Source: Aquimarina mycalae (GTDB lineage Bacteria; Bacteroidota; Bacteroidia; Flavobacteriales; Flavobacteriaceae). From it: DNA of 64,000 nucleotides. Every line of letters starts with the position of its first letter. The first letter of the stretch is position 1. The notes under the pieces are model-generated. The model made no database searches. It saw only the letters and a list, made by a program, of their open reading frames with translations, and was not told the origin of the DNA. Positions 15,228-24,279 of this stretch are shown here, in pieces. The stretch spans positions 124,001-188,000 of the forward strand of contig NZ_JARYGY010000006.1 in NCBI RefSeq assembly GCF_029906345.1, in the 5' to 3' direction. The position numbers and the translations under genes were made by a program.

Positions 15228-16589
15228 ATGATTTATAATCTAAACGAATATCTAAAAAAAAATACTGAGGCTGCACCACTTGCAGTCTTTCGTATTTTTT
15301 TTGGTGTATTGATGTTACTGAGTATTATTCGTTTTTGGAGTTATGGATGGATACATAAGTTGTATATTCATCCTACCTTTTTCTTTTCTTACTATGGTTT
15401 TGATTTTGTTAAACCAATAGGTATATATACATATTTCATTTTTATTCTTTGCGGAATTTCTGCTATATGTATTACTATTGGATATAAATATCGAATTGCG
15501 ATTATTACATTTTTTCTGAGTTTTACTTATATAGAATTAATGGATAAAACTACATATCTAAATCATTATTATTTTATAAGTATCCTTAGTTTTTTACTCA
15601 TTTTTTTACCAGCAAATGCATATTACTCTGTTGATGCTAAGTTAAAAGGAATTTCTTTTCAGAAGATTCCTGCCTGGACGATCGATACTCTAAAACTATT
15701 GTTAGGTATCGTCTATTTTTATGCAGGTTTGGCAAAATTAAATTCTGATTGGTTATTAAAAGCAATGCCACTTAAAATTTGGTTACCTTCTAAATATGAT
15801 ATACCACTAATTGGTGGTTTTATGAACGAGGAGTGGCTACATTATATGTTTAGTTATACAGGTGTGATTTATGATTTAAGTATTCCTTTCTTGCTATTAC
15901 ACCGAAAAACGAGAGGTTTTGCTTTTGTGATGGTGGTAGTGTTCCATATCTTAACCAGAGTACTTTTTCCTATTGGTATGTTTCCTTACATTATGATTGT
16001 GGGAACACTTATATTTTTTGATAGTACTGTTCATCATAAAATATTAGAGCTTATTGCTAAAATATTTAGAATACGAAAGGCAAGTTTTGATACCAATAAA
16101 TCATTAAGTTTCTTACAAAGTCATATCAAAATTGTTAGACCAATATTGGTGTCGTTTTTTGTGATTCAATTACTTTTGCCATTTCGAAATATATTATATC
16201 CAGGAGAGCTGTTTTGGACGGAAGAAGGGTATCGTTTTTCCTGGAGAGTAATGCTTATGGAAAAAGCAGGATATGCTAATTTTAAGATTGTAGATAAGGA
16301 AACAGGGAAGAGGTTTTATGTAGATAATGATGATTTTTTAACTTCTTTTCAACAAAAACAAATGGCGACACAGCCAGATTTTATATTAGAATACGCACAT
16401 TATCTTAAAAAACATTTCGAGAATCAAGGGCATAATAATGTTCAAGTATTTGTAGAGAGTTATGTAACGCTTAATGGGAGATTAAGTAGTCAATATATTG
16501 ATCCCAATGTGGATCTGGGAAAACAAAAAGAGTCATTTAAACATAAAACGTGGATTATTCCATTTAAAGATGAGATTAAGGGATTGTAA
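15228..16589 (+). CDS. HTTM-domain membrane protein (vitamin-K-dependent carboxylase-like)
   Basis: The 453-residue protein has several membrane helices in residues 15-320 and a soluble C-terminus. It shows features of the HTTM domain shared with vitamin-K-dependent gamma-carboxylase: APLAVFRIFFGVLMLLSIIR at the start, LLLGIVYFYAGLAKLNSDW, and HILTRVLFPIGMFPYIM. The enzyme activity of bacterial members in metal-uptake loci is unproven. It lies 19 bp after the imelysin-like gene and its end overlaps the start of the TonB receptor by 20 bp, so all are in one operon. Confidence 0.8.
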   Translation: MIYNLNEYLKKNTEAAPLAVFRIFFGVLMLLSIIRFWSYGWIHKLYIHPTFFFSYYGFDFVKPIGIYTYFIFILCGISAICITIGYKYRIAIITFFLSFTYIELMDKTTYLNHYYFISILSFLLIFLPANAYYSVDAKLKGISFQKIPAWTIDTLKLLLGIVYFYAGLAKLNSDWLLKAMPLKIWLPSKYDIPLIGGFMNEEWLHYMFSYTGVIYDLSIPFLLLHRKTRGFAFVMVVVFHILTRVLFPIGMFPYIMIVGTLIFFDSTVHHKILELIAKIFRIRKASFDTNKSLSFLQSHIKIVRPILVSFFVIQLLLPFRNILYPGELFWTEEGYRFSWRVMLMEKAGYANFKIVDKETGKRFYVDNDDFLTSFQQKQMATQPDFILEYAHYLKKHFENQGHNNVQVFVESYVTLNGRLSSQYIDPNVDLGKQKESFKHKTWIIPFKDEIKGL

Positions 16590-18984
16590 TGTAGTTATCT
16601 TTTTTGTATTTATAACTACCATCGTTTCGGCACAATATAGTATTACGGGTGTTGTAAAAAATCAAAATAATCAACCTGTTTCTGGTGCTGAAATATATAA
16701 TAGAAATACAGGACAACAATTGATTAGTGATGTCGATGGGAGTTTTGAGTTTACTAATATTGAGAAAGGAAATTGTTTAATCGCTGTGTTTAGTTTTGAT
16801 TATGAAATTTTAGAACAACAAATTAATGTTGAAAAAAATACAGAATTAAATCTTGTATTAATGCCTTTAGGTGAAGAGTTATCTGAAGTGATTATTACAC
16901 AACGAAAAGAAAAAGTATTTGGGCTAAAACAATTAAAAGAAGTAGAAGGTACTGCTATTTATGCGGGAAAGAAAAGCGAGGTTGTGTTATTGAGTAATGT
17001 GCAAGGTAATTTGGCCTCTAATAATGCCAGACAGATTTATGCACAAGTAGCGGGTTTGAATATTTATGAGAATAGTACAGGAGGATTACAACTGAATATT
17101 GGGGGTAGAGGATTAGATCCTAATCGTACGGCGAATTTTAATACACGTCAGAACGGATATGATATCAGTGCTGATGTGTTAGGATATCCAGAAAGTTATT
17201 ATACACCTCCAGCAGAAGCGTTGGGGGAAATACAGGTAGTTCGTGGAGCAGCTTCTTTGCAATACGGAACACAGTTTGGTGGGTTAATTAATTTCAAAAT
17301 GAAGCAACCTAATCCAAATAAGAAAATAGAATTAGTTTCTCGTCAAACTATCGGTTCATACAATCTCTTTAATAGTTTTAATAGTCTAAGTGGTACAGTA
17401 GGAAAGTTTAGTTATTACACCTATTTCAATTATAAAGAAGGTGATGGTTTTCGTCCAAACTCTCAATTCGATTCAAGAAATTTTTATGGCCATTTGGGAT
17501 ACCAACTTACCAAAAACACTAAGTTAACAGGCGAGTTTACGTACCTTAATTATTTGGCGCAACAACCAGGAGGACTTTCTGATACCAGATTTGAAGAAGA
17601 TCCTAGTCAAAGTAATAGAACGCGTAATTGGTTTAAGGTAGATTGGAAATTGTTTTCATTACGTCTTGATCATACATTTTCAGAAAAAACAGATCTAAGT
17701 CTAAATGTATTTGGGTTAGATGCCTCAAGAACAGCTTTAGGTTTTAGAACCAATAGAGTAGATCAACCAGATCAACTAGATGCTCCAAGAGACTTGATAG
17801 AAGGAAAATTTAGAAATTTTGGAGCAGAAGCTAGATTATTGTCAAGATATAATTTATTTAGTGAAGAGTCAATTTTTTTGATAGGAGCAAAGTATTATCA
17901 AGCTGAAAATGGAGAGCGACAAGGACCAGGATCGAATGGAACAGGACCTGATTTTGAGTTTGTGAATGATCAATTCCCTACATATCCGAATCAATCTGAT
18001 TTTGACTATCCTAATCAAAATATTGCGGTTTTTGGAGAAAATATATTTAAGCTCTCTAATAAATTCTCTATTACACCTGGTTTTAGATTCGAGTATATAA
18101 AAACTGAAGTAGCAGGAGCATCAAGAACAATCGTTACCGACTTGGCAGGTAATGTGATTAGAGACGAGATAACTCCTGATAATCGTACCTTCGAGAGGTC
18201 GTTTGTGTTACTAGGTTTGGGAAGTAGTTATAAGCCTTTAGATGGGTTGGAGATTTATGGTAATATATCCGAAAATTATAGATCAGTTACGTTTTCTGAT
18301 ATTAATATTGTTAACCCATCATTTAGAGTTGATCCTGATATTACAGATGAATCAGGTTTTACAGCTGATATTGGGTTTAGAGGAAGAATCAACGATTTGA
18401 TTTCATATGATATCGGGTTTTTTGGATTGTTTTATAATGATCGAATCGGAGTGATACAGCAAGCACAAGATGATGGTAGTGTTAAGAATTTTAGAACCAA
18501 TGTGGGAGATGCAACGATGTATGGTTTAGAATCTCTAATTGATATAAACCTGAATAAGTTAGTTCTTAAAAATAATTCTGATGTAAGTTTTAACTGGTTT
18601 TTAAACACTTCGTTAGTAGATTCTAAATATAACGGGACTGAGCGAGAAGTAGAATTTGTTCCTAATGTTAATATTAAAACAGGCCTTAAGTTTGGATGGA
18701 AAAACCTTTTAGGATCCATACAGTATTCTTATTTATCTGATCAGTTTTCTGATGCTGAAAATTCTACAACTCCTAGTGCTAGCGGTATTATTGGAGAAAT
18801 TCCTGCATACTCTATTCTAGACCTCTCTTTGTCGTATTCTTACAAAAAGTTTAAACTAGAAACAGGAATTAATAATGTATTGGATGAAAGCTATTTTACT
18901 CAAAGAGCAAGCGGATATCCTGGACCAGGAATTATACCTTCAGATCCTTTAACGTGGTATACAACTTTGCAATTTAAGTGGTAG
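16570..18984 (+). CDS. TonB-dependent outer-membrane receptor
   Basis: The start is the ATG at 16570, which gives MRLRDCNVVIFFVFITTIVS and a signal peptide ending in SAQ; upstream in-frame codons lie inside the HTTM gene. The 804-residue protein has a carboxypeptidase-regulatory-like domain (about 22-100), a plug (NARQIYAQVAGLNIYENSTG, then GEIQVVRGAASLQYGTQFGG) and a 22-strand barrel ending in an aromatic residue (TTLQFKW). The plug is closest by eye to FecA-type ferric-citrate receptors. With DUF4856, imelysin-like and HTTM partners it probably imports a chelated metal. No TonB or ExbBD gene is in the window. Confidence 0.9.
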   Translation: MRLRDCNVVIFFVFITTIVSAQYSITGVVKNQNNQPVSGAEIYNRNTGQQLISDVDGSFEFTNIEKGNCLIAVFSFDYEILEQQINVEKNTELNLVLMPLGEELSEVIITQRKEKVFGLKQLKEVEGTAIYAGKKSEVVLLSNVQGNLASNNARQIYAQVAGLNIYENSTGGLQLNIGGRGLDPNRTANFNTRQNGYDISADVLGYPESYYTPPAEALGEIQVVRGAASLQYGTQFGGLINFKMKQPNPNKKIELVSRQTIGSYNLFNSFNSLSGTVGKFSYYTYFNYKEGDGFRPNSQFDSRNFYGHLGYQLTKNTKLTGEFTYLNYLAQQPGGLSDTRFEEDPSQSNRTRNWFKVDWKLFSLRLDHTFSEKTDLSLNVFGLDASRTALGFRTNRVDQPDQLDAPRDLIEGKFRNFGAEARLLSRYNLFSEESIFLIGAKYYQAENGERQGPGSNGTGPDFEFVNDQFPTYPNQSDFDYPNQNIAVFGENIFKLSNKFSITPGFRFEYIKTEVAGASRTIVTDLAGNVIRDEITPDNRTFERSFVLLGLGSSYKPLDGLEIYGNISENYRSVTFSDINIVNPSFRVDPDITDESGFTADIGFRGRINDLISYDIGFFGLFYNDRIGVIQQAQDDGSVKNFRTNVGDATMYGLESLIDINLNKLVLKNNSDVSFNWFLNTSLVDSKYNGTEREVEFVPNVNIKTGLKFGWKNLLGSIQYSYLSDQFSDAENSTTPSASGIIGEIPAYSILDLSLSYSYKKFKLETGINNVLDESYFTQRASGYPGPGIIPSDPLTWYTTLQFKW

Positions 18985-19058
18985 ATCATATAAGGATTTA
19001 ACTTTTGTTCAATTACGAATTAAGAATTTAATCTATACATTTGAATAAAACCTAAAAG

Positions 19059-19571
19059 ATGAAAGAGTTAGAAGTGTATGATACAATGATGGCGGAATAT
19101 TACGAATCCATTACAACACAATTTTTACCACTTTCCTCTTGGGAGTTTTACGGAGAACATAATGCGTTCTTGCATAGTTCTAAGCAAGACCTCGACTCAT
19201 TACAAAAGATTACCAAAAAATGGAACTTTAATAATGATTATCATCATGAACTTGTGAATAAAAAGTCGGTGATTGTGATTACTTCTGCGGATCTAAAAAT
19301 AGTATTTGCCAGTCATAATATTGAGAAAATGACGGGATATGCTCCTGAGGAAGTAATTGGGAGTTCACCAAAAATTTTTCAAGGAAAAGACACTGATCCT
19401 AAAACATCAGAGGCTATTCGAAATGCGATCAACAAAAAACAACCCTTTGAAGCTTCTATTCTAAATTATAAAAAAGATAATTCTACGTATATATGTGAGA
19501 TTAAAGGCTTTCCTGTTTGTGATAAACGTGGGAAACTGATTAATTATATTGCATTCGAGAAGGCGGCATAA
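19059..19571 (+). CDS. single PAS-domain protein, LOV-like but without the photoactive cysteine
   Basis: The 170-residue cytosolic protein has an N-terminal helical part (1-65) and a PAS domain (about 66-168). The PAS sequence MTGYAPEEVIGSSPKIFQGK then DTDP, and later ILNYKKDNSTYICEIKGFPV, follows the LOV pattern closely, but the GxNCRFLQ motif reads GSSPKIFQ, so the cysteine that forms the flavin adduct is a proline. It may bind another ligand or act as a dimerisation module. No output domain is present. A TACATTTG element lies at 19036-19043. The gene stands alone between the TonB receptor and the convergent methyltransferase. Confidence 0.7.
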   Translation: MKELEVYDTMMAEYYESITTQFLPLSSWEFYGEHNAFLHSSKQDLDSLQKITKKWNFNNDYHHELVNKKSVIVITSADLKIVFASHNIEKMTGYAPEEVIGSSPKIFQGKDTDPKTSEAIRNAINKKQPFEASILNYKKDNSTYICEIKGFPVCDKRGKLINYIAFEKAA

Positions 19572-19613
19572 TACAACGTACCCACTTCATTGAATAAAGT
19601 GCCGAAAATTTTA

Positions 19614-21227
19614 TTAAGTTGCTTTTCCAGTAATGTAATTAATACTTACCGTTGCTAATTCAGAATCTGGAAATTTAGAAAAATAATTAGGATCACTCTG
19701 TAGGCCTACTTCTTTAATCACCTTCAGAAATGAACTAATTTCTAAAATGTACTGATCAGAAAAGCCATGAGTAGCGTCATATGCCGTTGCGGCGGTGCTT
19801 CCAATATTTTCTGCGGTTAATTCTGGTGGAATGGTGTGTAATTCTATAACTATCAATCCAAATTTGGCAATATGTGGAGCCCATTTTTTGAAATGATCTT
19901 TTAAATTACGTTCTACATCATCATTGTTTAGTAATTTTCCTCTATATGCATATGCTCCTGTAGAATTACTGGGTGCTTCTAATGTCGTTATTGGTTCGCT
20001 CCATATTCTATTATGATCAAGAAAAGTTCGAACGGATAATAGATCCTTAAGTTCAATGCTATAGTTTTCATTTAAATCTTTTTCTAGGAGATCGGGATCG
20101 CTAATATCACCCCAGATTACTTTAGCCCAAATGTCAGCCTGAATTAGATTCGCTCTTGTAACTTTAAGTGCCGCTTTATTGTAATCAGCACCAACAAGAA
20201 ACAAAGGATGATCGTCAAGGTGTTTTCCTCTTAGTGTTTTAGATTCAATAATTTCAAAAAGATGAATTAAAAAAGCACCATTACCACAACCCATATCAAG
20301 TATTCCTTTAGGTTGTTCATCCAATGGTTTGTTGAATACTCTAATAATAATCTCATCAATCTTTTTGAAATATGTAGCATGCGCACCACCACTTCCCCAA
20401 ACATTCATTTCTCTATCTACATGAGTTTCGTCTGTATTGTTTTCGGTATTCCATAAAATGTTTGAATTGCCGAATAAGAGTTCATTCATTTGCCTAAACA
20501 TTGGAATATAAGAAACGGTTACTCCATATGCTGTCGCCCTTTTTGCAAAAAACAACCCTTTATTAGTAAAAGTATAATTTTCATTGTTTTTACTAAACCA
20601 TCCTAAATGACTTAAGAATGTTAGAATAGCATCAAAACTTTTTGGAAAACGATGATATTCATCTGCACTAAATGAAGCTTCCATAAAATACTTATGAAAC
20701 ATACCACCCATTCCTAAATGAACAATAGTAGGTCCTACAAGTATTCCTTCTATATGTTTTAAAATTTGCTCTTGTATGATACTTGTTAATTGATTCTCAG
20801 GATTTTCTATATCAAACCTGTTCAGGTATGGAATAAATAGTTTTTCTAACTTTTGAAAGGGTTCTAGTTCGAATTTTCTTGGATGAAATTTACCTGAATA
20901 TTCGAGAAGATGTACAACACCTTCATAGAGATGGAAATGATCAAAAGCTACTTTTGTCTTTTCGTTTATAGAGACACTCGCTGTTTTTTGTTTTATAGAA
21001 TAATCTAACCATCCTTGAGAAGATAACATTCTTAGCCCCACATTAAGGTAACCTTCATTTGCTTGAAACTCCTTAGCGATTTCTGATATGGATGCAGTTT
21101 TATGCAGAAGAAGGTAGTTAGTTATTTTTTTGTTGAAAAGAGCATAAGCTACAGGAGCTATTACAATGCCATCTAAATGTCTAAATAACTCTTCTCGGAA
21201 GGTTTTTTTTTCCTGTTTTGTAAGCAT
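19614..21227 (-). CDS. large SAM-dependent methyltransferase resembling polyketide starter-unit methyltransferases
   Basis: This 537-residue protein has two winged-helix-like segments (about 10-75 and 150-235) and a class I Rossmann fold with ILDMGCGNGAFLIHLFE and LVGADYNKAALKVTRANL. The segments HVDREMNVWGSGGAHATYFK and VIWGDISDP recall stand-alone versions of the first methyltransferase of AprA-type polyketide starter modules. That comparison is from memory and not checked. No polyketide synthase, acyl carrier protein or other biosynthetic gene is near. It may methylate a small acyl substrate or a secondary metabolite; the substrate is unknown. Length and motifs look intact. Confidence 0.6.
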   Translation of the reverse strand: MLTKQEKKTFREELFRHLDGIVIAPVAYALFNKKITNYLLLHKTASISEIAKEFQANEGYLNVGLRMLSSQGWLDYSIKQKTASVSINEKTKVAFDHFHLYEGVVHLLEYSGKFHPRKFELEPFQKLEKLFIPYLNRFDIENPENQLTSIIQEQILKHIEGILVGPTIVHLGMGGMFHKYFMEASFSADEYHRFPKSFDAILTFLSHLGWFSKNNENYTFTNKGLFFAKRATAYGVTVSYIPMFRQMNELLFGNSNILWNTENNTDETHVDREMNVWGSGGAHATYFKKIDEIIIRVFNKPLDEQPKGILDMGCGNGAFLIHLFEIIESKTLRGKHLDDHPLFLVGADYNKAALKVTRANLIQADIWAKVIWGDISDPDLLEKDLNENYSIELKDLLSVRTFLDHNRIWSEPITTLEAPSNSTGAYAYRGKLLNNDDVERNLKDHFKKWAPHIAKFGLIVIELHTIPPELTAENIGSTAATAYDATHGFSDQYILEISSFLKVIKEVGLQSDPNYFSKFPDSELATVSINYITGKAT

Positions 21228-21414
21228 GAATACTTAATTGATTTGGTTGTTGAGTGAACAAATTGATTAGTCCTCCCAAAATAAGCATTTATTTTTGAAG
21301 AGAACTATAGTTTTAAATCCAATACAATTATTTTACCAGTTTAATTTTATGACAATCGAATAACTACAAAGCGTATGTTTTGTAAATATCGAAATACCAA
21401 AAATTGAGAATTTG

Positions 21415-21666
21415 TTATTTTTTAGGAGGAGTTTTTTTAGCTGGCATAGGACCTCTTAAATGTATAATCAATCCGTTTAAGAAATTACGTAGAATTTGAT
21501 CTCCGCATTCCATGTATTTAGGATGATTTTCATTTCTAAAAATAGCCCCTAGTTCACTTTTAGTTACTTTAAAATCTACTAGTGCACAAATTTTTACGAT
21601 TTCGTCATCACGTAATTTGTGTGCCACTCGTAATTTCTTGAAAATGTCGTTATTGGTTAGTCCCAT
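21415..21666 (-). CDS. DUF1456 family protein, single-repeat form
   Basis: The 83-residue protein has one DUF1456 unit (TNNDIFKKLRVAHKLRDDEI, then KVTKSELGAIFRNENHPKY) and a short basic C-terminal tail (PAKKTPPKK). The E. coli relative YehS carries two such units, so this is a half-length version, which is common in Flavobacteriia. The fold may bind nucleic acid, but the function is unknown. It is divergent from the TerB-like gene. Confidence 0.75.
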   Translation of the reverse strand: MGLTNNDIFKKLRVAHKLRDDEIVKICALVDFKVTKSELGAIFRNENHPKYMECGDQILRNFLNGLIIHLRGPMPAKKTPPKK

Positions 21667-21773
21667 ATGACAAAGGTACTTTTTTAAATGATTTGAAGAA
21701 AAAAATACCGTTTATGTTCCGTAGCTAAGATGTTTATAAGATATTTGCATACTTAAAATTTCAAAATAAATCG

Positions 21774-22175
21774 ATGTATACAAAAGAAGAAAAGTTAAGT
21801 TTACTTTCAGAGATGATTGAATTTGCAAAGGCTGATAAGACCATAAAAGATGAAGAATATAATTTTATCCTTGCAGTAGCTTCACAACTTCGTATTACAG
21901 AAGAGGAAATCGGTCATTTGGTAAGAAATACCGCAGAGAAGAAAAATCTTCAGCCAGAATCTCAAAGAATACTTCAGTTTCATAGATTGGTTTTGTTGAT
22001 GAATGTAGATCAGGAAACTGCACAATCAGAAATTCATAAAATTAGAGAAATGGGATTGCAGATGGGATTACGTCCAGAAGCAATAGACGTTGTTTTGAAA
22101 GAAATGCATAACTATCCGAATAAAGTGATTCCGCCAAAGGAATTGATAGCTATTTTTACTAGATTTTATAATTAA
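21774..22175 (+). CDS. TerB-like helical protein
   Basis: This 133-residue, all-helical cytosolic protein has acidic TerB-like segments (EMIEFAKADKTIKDEEYNFI, then AVASQLRITEEEIGHLV). TerB domains occur in tellurite-resistance and stress systems and in many unrelated contexts. No other ter gene is present, so a tellurite role is not supported. It ends 24 bp before a strong terminator. Confidence 0.65.
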   Translation: MYTKEEKLSLLSEMIEFAKADKTIKDEEYNFILAVASQLRITEEEIGHLVRNTAEKKNLQPESQRILQFHRLVLLMNVDQETAQSEIHKIREMGLQMGLRPEAIDVVLKEMHNYPNKVIPPKELIAIFTRFYN

Positions 22176-22199
22176 TATAGAAATACGATCCGAAAATTT

Positions 22200-22232
22200 A
22201 ACCCCTAAGTAAATCTTTAGGGGTTCTTTTTT
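22200..22232 (+). terminator. intrinsic terminator after the TerB-like gene
   Basis: AACCCCTAA / TTAGGGGTT forms a 9-bp stem with an 8-nt loop, followed by CTTTTTT. Confidence 0.85.
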
Positions 22233-22240
22233 GTGCGATT

Positions 22241-22320
22241 TTGTCATTATAAAACGGATGTTATTGACAAAATGTCATTAAATAACAGTATGGTAATGTC
22301 AAAATGTCATAAAAATAACA
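22241..22320 (+). promoter_or_regulatory. repeated TGTCA array upstream of hsp20
   Basis: Five TGTCA pentamers occur at 22242, 22265 (reverse), 22273, 22297 and 22305. Two 25-bp blocks, TTGACAAAATGTCATTAAAT and ATGTCAAAATGTCATAAAAA, each followed by AACA, repeat with a 32-bp period. The first contains the 13-bp palindrome TGACA-AAA-TGTCA. This looks like a binding array for a heat-shock regulator, or a stress promoter; the regulator is unknown. Confidence 0.5.
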
Positions 22321-22383
22321 TTGGAATCCTAATTGCTATATACTCATTGAATTTGAATTATAAATAACAAAAAAATAAATACA

Positions 22384-22815
22384 ATGAGTTTAGTAAAAAG
22401 AACAGACAGATTACCTTTTATTCTTGATGATATTTTTAATACCGATTGGTTTGGAGGGATTAGTGGAGAAAGTAAAATAGGCTTTAATACACCAGCGGTT
22501 AATGTAAAAGAGAACGATAATGATTTTGTGATTGATCTTGCTGCACCAGGTTTGGTTAAAGAAGATTTTAAAATAGAATTAGATAATGAGGTATTAACTA
22601 TTTCTTCTGAAGTTAAAAAAGAAAGTAAAGAAGGAAAAGATAATTATACTAGAAAAGAATTTAGCTACAGTACATTTAAGCGTTCATTTACGTTACCAGA
22701 TACTGTAAACAGTGTTGATATTTTAGCTTCTTATAATCATGGAATTTTATCCGTAAAACTTCCTAAAAAAGAAGAAGCAAAAGTGCAGCCTAAGCGATCG
22801 ATAGAAATTTCATAA
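22384..22815 (+). CDS. Hsp20 / alpha-crystallin small heat-shock protein
   Basis: The 143-residue chaperone holds unfolding proteins for refolding by DnaK/ClpB. The alpha-crystallin domain runs from about residue 35 to 135 (PAVNVKENDNDFVIDLAAPG, then VKEDFKIELDNEVLTISSEV, then GILSVKLPKKEE). The N-terminal arm is short (MSLVKRTDRLPFILDDIFNT). It is monocistronic, between the TGTCA array and the terminator at 22854. Confidence 0.9.
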   Translation: MSLVKRTDRLPFILDDIFNTDWFGGISGESKIGFNTPAVNVKENDNDFVIDLAAPGLVKEDFKIELDNEVLTISSEVKKESKEGKDNYTRKEFSYSTFKRSFTLPDTVNSVDILASYNHGILSVKLPKKEEAKVQPKRSIEIS

Positions 22816-22853
22816 GCTGATTGTGAGATTTGAGTTAGTTAGTTAATGTTACG

Positions 22854-22883
22854 AAAACGCCCTTTTAATAAAGGGCGTTTTTT
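22854..22883. terminator. intrinsic terminator after hsp20
   Basis: AAAACGCCCTTT / AAAGGGCGTTTT makes a 12-bp stem with a 3-4 nt loop and a T-run. An A-run on the left lets it serve the convergent gene at 22890 as well. Confidence 0.9.
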
Positions 22884-22889
22884 ATATAT

Positions 22890-23360
22890 CTATAACGTAT
22901 TACCGTAATAACAATCTTCAGAAAGAGCCTTAGAATAGCTAGTTTTAGATTTTAGATCCATAATCAGGTACATTTCTTTTTTAAGTTTTATTTCTATCCT
23001 ATTTTGTTTCCAAGATACCTTAATGTCCTTTGGTTTAAGATCTTTGATGTAGCTGTATTTATTAGAAAACGCAGCAGTAAGTGGTGGTGAATTTCCATTT
23101 TTTGTAGCTTCCTTTGGACTAATGGTTATAGATTCAGGGTCAACTACAGAACAAAGAAAACCGTCAAAATCAATTCCTTGCATATCTGGGTTTAAGAGGT
23201 ATACCCATACAGAGTATTCATCTTCTTCAATCATTAATGTTCTACCAGAAATTGGATCTGTCGAGGTTATAAAAATAGCATCGGTACTAACTTCTGACTT
23301 GATTTTTGATGTATCCATAGCAAATACGCTAGTGAATAAGGATAGTAATATTATTCTCAT
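22890..23360 (-). CDS. hypothetical exported protein (156 aa)
   Basis: A short N-terminal hydrophobic stretch (MRIILLSLFTSVFAM) looks like a signal peptide. The mature part is predicted beta-rich (IFITSTDPISGRTLMIEEDE, YSVWVYLLNPDMQG) with cysteines at SCVVDP-like and EDCYYG positions near the middle and end. I do not recognise a family. It stands alone. Confidence 0.6.
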   Translation of the reverse strand: MRIILLSLFTSVFAMDTSKIKSEVSTDAIFITSTDPISGRTLMIEEDEYSVWVYLLNPDMQGIDFDGFLCSVVDPESITISPKEATKNGNSPPLTAAFSNKYSYIKDLKPKDIKVSWKQNRIEIKLKKEMYLIMDLKSKTSYSKALSEDCYYGNTL

Positions 23361-23651
23361 TTAGGGCGTTATTTTAAAGTTATATCAACATTGCAACAAA
23401 TTATAGAAATGTTGAATTAAGATTTTTTAGCCCTAATAAGATGACAAGAAACTGGATTACTTATAACAAGTTATTCCAAATTATAGTCCAGATGAATTGT
23501 GAAGAACACGAATTTAAGAATTTAATTCTAAAGTTGTACGTTTTTTATCTAGATAAATTTGTGAGAATTCCCCCTCAATTTTTTAGAATAAAATTCAATA
23601 ACTTATTGATAATGATTTGTATGTAGGTGTTTTTTTGTTGTTTTTGAAGTG
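23361..23651. other. intergenic stretch with no supported gene
   Basis: A 61-codon open frame at 23441-23626 has no family features or clear ribosome site and is probably chance in A/T-rich DNA. A near-perfect palindrome (TTTAaGAATT-tAATTCtAAA) lies near 23514-23534. I see nothing else here. Confidence 0.4.
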
Positions 23652-24269
23652 TTATAGATACCTTGTACTAGATCTAATATTTCTTGTCAAATAATAAGCA
23701 ACGATAAGATTTGGAATCCAACATAACCAGGCCACAATGCTATATGCAATTATAAAATCTCCAAAGGAAACTGTTAGTACAGGCAACCAGATTCTTAATG
23801 TTACGGCAGCAAAACATGCAGCATAACTATAATGCATTAGAATTTGATGCTTGTTAATTTGACCTTTTACTATTTGTCTGTAGGCAGCTATAGTTGAATA
23901 TAACCATGTCATACCTAGGCCTATAAAGCCTAACGAAGCTATTATCCCGCCAGTAGCGAATAATCCAATGTAAACTCCAGAAACACCACTAATTAAAACA
24001 GTGATTACATATACTTTTCCAAGTAATTTGTGCAACTTTAATCTAGTAGAACGGATACGTTTGCTAAATTGTGTCCAGCCAACTAATAGTGCAATACCTC
24101 CTAATGTGATGTGAGTATAAAAAGCAGTATTCCATACAGTATTAGTAAGAAGGTCATTACTTTTAGAATTGAGCAACCCAAATTTTTCATCGACTAAAAA
24201 ATATACAAAAGGGTACAAACCTATTAAGATACTAAGTATAGCTACTATAACTTTGCCTATCTTTTTCAT
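23652..24269 (-). CDS. DUF2306 multi-pass membrane protein
   Basis: The 205-residue protein has about six helices. The family features are the His in FYTHITLGGIALLVGWTQFS, then LHKLLGKVYVI, and the paired His residues in NKHQILMHYSYAACFAA. Members are uncharacterised integral membrane proteins, possibly haem- or metal-binding through the conserved histidines. It lies 10 bp after the reductase gene and probably shares its transcript. Confidence 0.8.
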   Translation of the reverse strand: MKKIGKVIVAILSILIGLYPFVYFLVDEKFGLLNSKSNDLLTNTVWNTAFYTHITLGGIALLVGWTQFSKRIRSTRLKLHKLLGKVYVITVLISGVSGVYIGLFATGGIIASLGFIGLGMTWLYSTIAAYRQIVKGQINKHQILMHYSYAACFAAVTLRIWLPVLTVSFGDFIIAYSIVAWLCWIPNLIVAYYLTRNIRSSTRYL

Positions 24270-24279
24270 AAGATAGCAG

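Noticed and set aside
21774..22175. Tellurite resistance
   Set aside because: Only a lone TerB-like domain is present, with no terC, terD or terZ genes.
19013..23535. Similar A/T-rich strings (AATTAAGAATTTAAT near 19018 and AATTTAAGAATTTAATT near 23511) as a shared regulatory motif
   Set aside because: Low complexity and only two occurrences, one not upstream of a gene.
23441..23626. 61-codon open frame
   Set aside because: No family features, no clear ribosome site, and A/T-rich composition typical of chance frames.
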